Below, in pieces: positions 59,091-64,000 of a stretch of 64,000 nt of DNA. Origin of the DNA: Roseateles koreensis (GTDB taxonomy: Bacteria; Pseudomonadota; Gammaproteobacteria; Burkholderiales; Burkholderiaceae_C); NCBI RefSeq assembly GCF_028595305.1, contig NZ_JAQQXS010000001.1, positions 62,001-126,000 on the forward strand, in the 5' to 3' direction. Position numbers and translations under genes: made by a program. Every line of letters starts with the position of its first letter. Within the stretch, counting starts at the first letter, position 1. The notes below the pieces were generated by a model that saw nothing but the letters and a program-made list of their open reading frames with translations, had not been told where the DNA came from and searched no databases.

Positions 59091-61418
59091 GTGTTGCAAG
59101 GCCATCGGGATGGCCACGGCTTCTTGATTCCCGACGTAGGCACGCAAGACATCTACCTGCCGCAGCAGGAAATGCATGCCGTCATGCATGGCGATCGCCT
59201 GCGCGTGCGGGTTGCACGTTATGACAAGCGTGGCCGTCCTGAAGGGCGGGTGCTGGAGATTCTCGATCGCAAGAAGAAGCCCATCATTGGGCGCCTGCTG
59301 CTGGAGTCCGGCATCTGGTTGGTGGCGCCGGAAGACAAGCGCATGGGGCAGGACATCCTGATTCCCAAGAACGGCACCGCCAATGCGCGTGCGGGCCAGG
59401 TGGTGGCGGTCGAGTTGATCGAGCCGCCGTCTTTGTATGCGCAACCGGTCGGGCGGGTGGTCGAGGTGCTGGGTGAAATCGACGACCCTGGCATGGAGAT
59501 CGAGATTGCTGTGCGCAAATACGAGGTGCCGCATCGCTTCAGCGCCGAAACCTTGTCGCAAGCTGCCAAGCTGCCCGAGAAATTGCGCGCGCTTGATTTG
59601 AAAGGCCGTATCGACCTGCGCGATGTGCCGCTGGTCACCATCGATGGTGAAGATGCCCGCGACTTCGATGACGCGGTGTTTTGCGAGCCGCACAAGCATG
59701 GGCGCGGCAAGACTGCCTTCGTGGGCTGGCGCCTGCTGGTGGCCATTGCCGACGTGAGCCATTACGTCAAGCCGGGCGATCCGTTGGATGAAGACGCTTA
59801 TGAGCGCGCCACCTCGGTGTACTTCCCGCGCCGCGTGATCCCGATGCTGCCCGAGAAGCTGTCCAACGGGCTGTGCTCGCTCAACCCCAATGAAGACCGC
59901 TTGTCCATGGTGTGCGACATGCTGGTGGATGATAGCGGTGAGGTCCAGGCGTATCAGTTTTATCCCGCGGTGATTTGCTCGCATGCCCGCTTTACTTACA
60001 ACGAAGTGGCCGCAATCTTGGCCAATACGCATGGCCCCGAAGCCGCCAAGCGACGCGACCTGGTGCCGCATCTCTTGCATCTCCATGAGGTGTTCAGGGC
60101 ACTGCTGGCGGAGCGCAGTCGCCGGGGGGCGATTGATTTTGATACGACTGAAACCCAAATCGTCTGTGACGATAACGGGCGAATCGAGCGCATCATCCCG
60201 CGCACACGCAATGACGCGCACAAGCTGATCGAAGAGGCGATGCTGGCTGCCAACGTCTGCGCGGCGGATTTCATCGCCGAGAACAAGCAGGCCTCGCTGT
60301 TCCGTGTGCATGAGGGGCCGACACCAGAAAAGCGGGTGGCGCTGCAAGCCTATTTGCGTGCCCTTGGTCTGGGCTTGTCCGTCAGCGATCAACCCACGCC
60401 CAAAGAGATTGCTGCGATCGCTGCAGCCACCAAGGACCGGGTGGATGCGGCGCAAATCCACGCCATGTTGCTGCGTTCCATGCAGCAGGCGGTTTACACC
60501 TCGGCCAATGCCGGCCATTTCGGCCTGTCGTACGAGGCGTACACGCACTTCACCAGCCCGATTCGGCGATACCCCGATCTGCTGGTGCACCGGGTCATCA
60601 AAGCGATTCTGCAAGGCAAGCGCTACCACCTGGATGCCGGCAAGATGGATGTGCCGATGGCCACCAAGCGGCCGGGCCGTGCGCAACCCATTGACCCCGC
60701 CAAGGCCAACACGGAGATGGAACGTTGGGAGGTGGTGGGGGCCCATTGCAGCGCCAACGAGCGCCGTGCGGATGAGGCGTCACGTGATGTCGAGGCCTGG
60801 CTCAAGTGCCGCTATATGCGCGAACATTTGGGAGAGGAATTTGCCGGCACGGTCAGTGCGGTGACCAGCTTTGGCCTGTTTGTGCAGTTGGATGCGTTGT
60901 ACGTCGAGGGCTTGATTCACATCACCGAATTGGGCGGGGAGTACTTCAAGTTCGACGAACTTCGCCAGGAGTTGCGTGGTGAGCGCACGGGCTTGCGCTA
61001 TGCCACCGGCACGCGGGTGCAAGTGCAGGTGAGCCGGGTGGACCTGGATGCCCGAAAGATCGACTTCCGCCTGGTTCGCGACAGCGACGAAGCCAAGCTT
61101 GTGGCCCGCGCCCAGCGCGACAAGGCCGGCTTGCCGCCCTCAGCCCGTGGTGGTGTCAAGAGCAGTGGTGCGATCTCTGGTGCAGTACAGGCTGCAGGGC
61201 AGTCGCCACTCGATGCTTTGGAAGAAGTGCGTCGCATGGACCGGGAGGTGAAGAGTTCAGGCAAGCGCTCAGCCAAGGGCGGGCGCAAGGCCAAACCTGC
61301 TGCGGCGCCTGCCGTGGCCGCGGCGCATCCGGTCAAGGCGGCACGTCAGGCTGCCCGAAAAGGGCGAACACAGCCTGCAGCGGGGGCGGGCGAAGCCCGG
61401 GCGCGAAAGCGTCGCTGA
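59091..61418 (+). CDS. rnr: Ribonuclease R
   Basis: 775 residues from this GTG. 3'-5' exoribonuclease with cold-shock domains (GVLQGHRDGHGFLIPD at the start), the RNB catalytic domain with the metal-binding DGEDARDFDDAVF near 185-197, and a C-terminal S1 domain (FAGTVSAVTSFGLFVQLDAL, near 585-640). A Lys/Arg/Ala-rich tail of about 100 residues follows. The conserved protein appears to continue about 20 codons upstream of the GTG (ALLSEVEG), where no ATG, GTG or TTG exists; an ATC pair at 59019-59024 with AAGG ahead is a possible non-standard start. There is no N-terminal HTH like that of E. coli RNase R (813 residues). Confidence 0.92.
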   Translation: MLQGHRDGHGFLIPDVGTQDIYLPQQEMHAVMHGDRLRVRVARYDKRGRPEGRVLEILDRKKKPIIGRLLLESGIWLVAPEDKRMGQDILIPKNGTANARAGQVVAVELIEPPSLYAQPVGRVVEVLGEIDDPGMEIEIAVRKYEVPHRFSAETLSQAAKLPEKLRALDLKGRIDLRDVPLVTIDGEDARDFDDAVFCEPHKHGRGKTAFVGWRLLVAIADVSHYVKPGDPLDEDAYERATSVYFPRRVIPMLPEKLSNGLCSLNPNEDRLSMVCDMLVDDSGEVQAYQFYPAVICSHARFTYNEVAAILANTHGPEAAKRRDLVPHLLHLHEVFRALLAERSRRGAIDFDTTETQIVCDDNGRIERIIPRTRNDAHKLIEEAMLAANVCAADFIAENKQASLFRVHEGPTPEKRVALQAYLRALGLGLSVSDQPTPKEIAAIAAATKDRVDAAQIHAMLLRSMQQAVYTSANAGHFGLSYEAYTHFTSPIRRYPDLLVHRVIKAILQGKRYHLDAGKMDVPMATKRPGRAQPIDPAKANTEMERWEVVGAHCSANERRADEASRDVEAWLKCRYMREHLGEEFAGTVSAVTSFGLFVQLDALYVEGLIHITELGGEYFKFDELRQELRGERTGLRYATGTRVQVQVSRVDLDARKIDFRLVRDSDEAKLVARAQRDKAGLPPSARGGVKSSGAISGAVQAAGQSPLDALEEVRRMDREVKSSGKRSAKGGRKAKPAAAPAVAAAHPVKAARQAARKGRTQPAAGAGEARARKRR

Positions 61419-61468
61419 GCAAGTTGCCGAGTGGCAAGTTGGGGGGGCGAGTGAACAAGCTGGCGGAC

Positions 61469-63067
61469 TCAAGGCCCCCAGCGGCTCCGCAGCCCGTGCA
61501 TGCGTTCGATCAGGTCGGCAGCACGCAAGGGCCCCAAGCCTTGTGATTCGCCCGCCAAGCCGTGCCAGTAGACGGCGGCTGCGGCGAGGCCTTGCGGGCA
61601 TGCTGCGGGTGCCTGCGCCCAAAGGCCACCCAGCCAGCCGGCCAGCACATCGCCGCTGCCGGGCGTTGCCAGGGCGGGGCTGCCGCTGCAATTGATGAGG
61701 GGTTTGCGTCCCGTATCGGCCGGGGCGGCAACGACGGACCCGGCACCCTTCAACACCACGTGGCAGTTCAGGCGATCAGCCAGTTCTTGCGCCGCCTTCA
61801 GTCGCCCGGCCTGCACACGGTGCGTGTCTGTACCGAGCAGGCGGGCGGCTTCCAGCGGGTGGGGCGTCAGCACGGTGTTCTGGCCAACTGCCCGGCGTTG
61901 GATCAGCAACGCTTGAAGTGCCGGGTCGGCGCCCAAGGCGTTGAGGCCGTCCGCGTCCAGGACCAATCGAGCTGCGCCTTTGAGGATGGCGGGCAAGACC
62001 GCGTGTATTTCTTGGCCGCCGCCGCAGCCGCACACCACGGTCAGCGAGGGCAGAAACGTGCCGGGCGCGGTGACCTCTACCGGCCGCCGCATCAACTCCG
62101 GACGCTGTGAATCGAATTCAGGTGTTTCATCGCCAGCAACGGTGATGTCGCCCAGCATGCTGCCGTAGACGCGCCCTGCGCCAGCGGCCAGTGCCGCACG
62201 TGCGGCCAGCCGTGCTGCACCGCGCATGGCAGGTGCGCCGCCAATCACCCACACATCGCCGTGGCTGCCTTTGTGGCTCAAGGGGTGGGCAGGGCGTAGC
62301 CAGTTCAGCAGGCTATCGTGGCCGATCAAGTCGGCATCGGCATCGGGGGTGATTCGGTTGATGGGCGCAATGTCGTTGGCTACGTTGCCTGAAAAATCAC
62401 CACTCAAGCCCAGATCGTCAAACCAAATCTCTCCGCAATGCGCGGGGCCGTGGCCGGTGAATAGCCCAGGTTTGAGCGTGAGAAAAGTCAGGCAGTGGGT
62501 GGCGTGAACGGCATCCGCATGAAGGCATTCGCCCGTCTCTACCGAAAGCCCACTGGGTACGTCAACGGCCAGGGTTGCAATGTCGCGGGCGCTAAGCGCA
62601 TTGAGGCTGCGCAGCACCTGGTGCAGTGCTTGATCAGGAGAGTGATCTGGCTTGGTCGTGGCGCCGATGCCGAGCAGGGCGTCGATGGCCAGGGCGGTTC
62701 TGGCCGGTGGGGTCAGGTCTTGCGTGATGCGTACGCCGGCTGCTTGCGCGGCCAACAGTGCAGCGTGGGCGTCCACGGAGCCGGCGCTTTGTCTGGTCGG
62801 CAGCGAGGCAATAACTTGGCAGCCCTGTGCGTGGAGATGGCGTGCCGCCACCAGGCCGTCACCACCGTTATTGCCGGGCCCGCAGGCGATCCAGATGGGG
62901 CGCTCTGCATGGTTGTGCAGGGCGAGGGCCAATTTGGCCACGGCAAGTCCGGCGCGCTCCATCAAGGCCTGTGGGGGCGTTGCAGCCAGGGCTTGTGTCT
63001 CCAGGGTGCGCGTGCCCGCGATGCCGTAGAGACTGAGTGTATGCAAAGGGTGTTGAATGCGGATCAC
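61469..63067 (-). CDS. nnr: Bifunctional NAD(P)H-hydrate epimerase / ADP-dependent dehydratase
   Basis: 532 residues. The N-terminal epimerase domain (YjeF_N) shows ALMERAGLAVA and CGPGNNGGDGLVAARHLHAQ. The C-terminal ribokinase-like dehydratase domain has HKGSHGDVWVIGGAPAM, then VLTPHPLEAARLLG and GSPALATPGSGDVLAG. Together they repair damaged NAD(P)H hydrates. The frame is open to 63124, but those codons are a repetitive Leu-Gly-Ala run; the GTG at 63067 (VIRIQHPLHTL) is a better start. Gene order with rnr is convergent, with 50 bases between stops. Confidence 0.94.
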   Translation of the reverse strand: MIRIQHPLHTLSLYGIAGTRTLETQALAATPPQALMERAGLAVAKLALALHNHAERPIWIACGPGNNGGDGLVAARHLHAQGCQVIASLPTRQSAGSVDAHAALLAAQAAGVRITQDLTPPARTALAIDALLGIGATTKPDHSPDQALHQVLRSLNALSARDIATLAVDVPSGLSVETGECLHADAVHATHCLTFLTLKPGLFTGHGPAHCGEIWFDDLGLSGDFSGNVANDIAPINRITPDADADLIGHDSLLNWLRPAHPLSHKGSHGDVWVIGGAPAMRGAARLAARAALAAGAGRVYGSMLGDITVAGDETPEFDSQRPELMRRPVEVTAPGTFLPSLTVVCGCGGGQEIHAVLPAILKGAARLVLDADGLNALGADPALQALLIQRRAVGQNTVLTPHPLEAARLLGTDTHRVQAGRLKAAQELADRLNCHVVLKGAGSVVAAPADTGRKPLINCSGSPALATPGSGDVLAGWLGGLWAQAPAACPQGLAAAAVYWHGLAGESQGLGPLRAADLIERMHGLRSRWGP

Positions 63068-63163
63068 GTGTCGATTGTGAAGGCAATTTTCAAGCGCCCC
63101 AAGTGCCCCGAGTGCCCCAAGCATCCCAAGACGCCCCGTGCGCTCATTCCACTGCGGCTGCGA

Positions 63164-64000
63164 CTAGCCCAGGCGACCCATCGTCAGGTCGCTGATCTCA
63201 GGCAGGTCCGGGCCGGCCTGGTTGCCGCTGATCTGATGGCTCAATACGTTGGCTGCGCCGTTCGCCAGGGTCCAGCTCAGGAGGTTGCTGGGTTCAAGGG
63301 CCAGATTAAGCCAGATGCCCGCGTGGCCGCTTGTGCCCAGAATGGGCAGGCCGTCCGCCACGTGGGCATGTGTGCCGCGCCACTGTTGTAGTTGACCGTT
63401 CTGCATGGCGCCGGGAAACCAGTCGTTCAAGACCTTGTGCATGGCCGCGTGACTGTCTTTGGCGCTGCTCGGTGATCTGTTCCAGTGGCCGCTGATACTC
63501 AGCCGGACGCGTTGGCCGATGCGGCTGATGCTGATGCCGCTGGTTTGATCCACCAGGCCCGCGCGAGGCCCGAGGTCTGGGTGAGCTTCGAGTTGCCGCA
63601 ACGGCGCCGTCAGTGATTCACCCTGCAGCTGAACCATGGGCAGCTTGAAGCCCAGGGGCTGCAGCAGCGGGATGGCGCCCACGCCGGCGCAGACCACGAT
63701 GGCGTCAAAATTTTCATGTTGCGGCCCAGCGGGTGCGGGCTGGGTGTCGATGTTGTCTTTGGGCTCGCGGCTGTCACCCTGGCGTGTGCTGGGGCCGGGC
63801 CGCTCTTCTGGCGGCGTGTATTCGTGCACCAGCTGCGCTGGGCTGCCGGGTGTGATGCTGCGCACCGTGGTGTGAAAGCGGAACTGTGCGCCCAGGCGTT
63901 GCGCCTCCATGCGCAGCAAATGGGCGAATTGGCGGCAATTGCCGATCTCGGCCTGCGGCAAATAGATGCCGCCCAGCAGGGCTTGCTCGGGATTGAGTCC
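63164..64000 (-). CDS. FAD-dependent oxidoreductase, DadA-like (5' end outside window)
   Basis: About 278 codons of a glycine/D-amino-acid-oxidase-family flavoprotein, cut at the window edge. It lacks the N-terminal FAD-binding GxGxxG because that part lies beyond 64000. Seen are FDAIVVCAGVGAIPLLQPLG in the middle and a C-terminal RGTHAHVADGLPILG and GIWLNLALEPSNLLSWTLAN, as in D-amino-acid dehydrogenases and MnmC-type oxidase domains. A hydrophilic, probably disordered insert (PPEERPGPSTRQGDSREPKD) sits near the middle and is unusual for the family. Start unknown. Substrate not determined. Confidence 0.8.
   Translation of the reverse strand, partial: GLNPEQALLGGIYLPQAEIGNCRQFAHLLRMEAQRLGAQFRFHTTVRSITPGSPAQLVHEYTPPEERPGPSTRQGDSREPKDNIDTQPAPAGPQHENFDAIVVCAGVGAIPLLQPLGFKLPMVQLQGESLTAPLRQLEAHPDLGPRAGLVDQTSGISISRIGQRVRLSISGHWNRSPSSAKDSHAAMHKVLNDWFPGAMQNGQLQQWRGTHAHVADGLPILGTSGHAGIWLNLALEPSNLLSWTLANGAANVLSHQISGNQAGPDLPEISDLTMGRLG

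Noticed and set aside
63090-63135. Short CCCCAAG/CCCCGAG repeats upstream of nnr as a zinc-finger-like peptide
   Set aside because: Only a few imperfect copies between two minus-strand genes; no start, length or homology supports a gene.

Overview
The window is a continuous stretch of high-GC bacterial chromosome with dense genes on both strands. Gene content and order fit a betaproteobacterium of the order Burkholderiales, most likely Comamonadaceae. The clearest marker is the run ndk-rlmN-pilF-rodZ-ispG-hisS-yfgM-bamB-der-hfq-hflX-hflK-hflC-hisZ-purA, typical of that group. Genus and species cannot be fixed from what I can see. There is no sign of prophage, insertion sequence, CRISPR array or plasmid functions.

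Layout. 1-3.7 kb: an extradiol-dioxygenase-like protein and a large FtsX-type ABC permease. 3.7-13.7 kb: a chemotaxis operon on the minus strand, read as a CheZ-like protein, cheY, cheA, a chemoreceptor, cheW and two more chemoreceptors. All three receptors end in the same CheR-tether pentapeptide DWETF, but cheR and cheB are not in the window. 14-15.8 kb: a histidine kinase with an N-terminal receiver domain, overlapping a LuxR-type response regulator. 15.8-21.6 kb: glutamate racemase, then etfB-etfA, an acyl-CoA dehydrogenase and a nitronate-monooxygenase-like flavoprotein. These look like a fatty-acid or branched-chain acyl-CoA oxidation group, and two candidate operators lie ahead of etfB. 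21.6-22.2 kb: a scar holding the 3' end of a membrane di-iron hydroxylase-like gene and a broken AraC-type regulator, back to back. 22.2-24.8 kb: chromate transporter, a cysteine-cluster protein without a normal start codon, and an isopenicillin-N-synthase-like oxygenase. 25.2-31 kb: sucA-sucB-lpd, the 2-oxoglutarate dehydrogenase complex. 31-38.2 kb: zapE, a secreted coiled-coil protein, a PP2C phosphatase, a YdcH-type small protein, a DinG-type helicase, and divergent bamD and rluD. 38.4-41.5 kb: scpB and a greatly extended rluB. 41.7-58.6 kb: the conserved housekeeping run listed above, ending in a phosphoribosyltransferase. 58.6-64 kb: a hairpin-rich spacer, tRNA-Leu(CAG), RNase R, the bifunctional NAD(P)H-hydrate repair enzyme and a FAD oxidoreductase cut by the window end.

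How the genes work together. CheA, CheW, CheY and the receptors form one signalling array, and the small D-x-x-x-Q protein is a candidate CheY-P phosphatase. EtfAB carries electrons from acyl-CoA dehydrogenases to the respiratory quinone pool, and SucAB-Lpd runs a central TCA step. BamB, BamD and YfgM serve outer-membrane assembly; HflK and HflC modulate FtsH; RluB, RluD, RlmN, Der and RNase R act in ribosome maturation and RNA turnover.

Most of the window is ordinary core genome. The points most worth checking are the CheZ-like protein (13209-13682), the collapsed locus at 21.6-22.2 kb, the paired operators before etfB, the rnr and YkgJ-like frames whose conserved 5' parts lack an ATG, GTG or TTG, and the repeat arrays in and after rluB. 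I did not find a clearly new multi-gene system. All homology statements are from recognition of the sequence, not from a database search.
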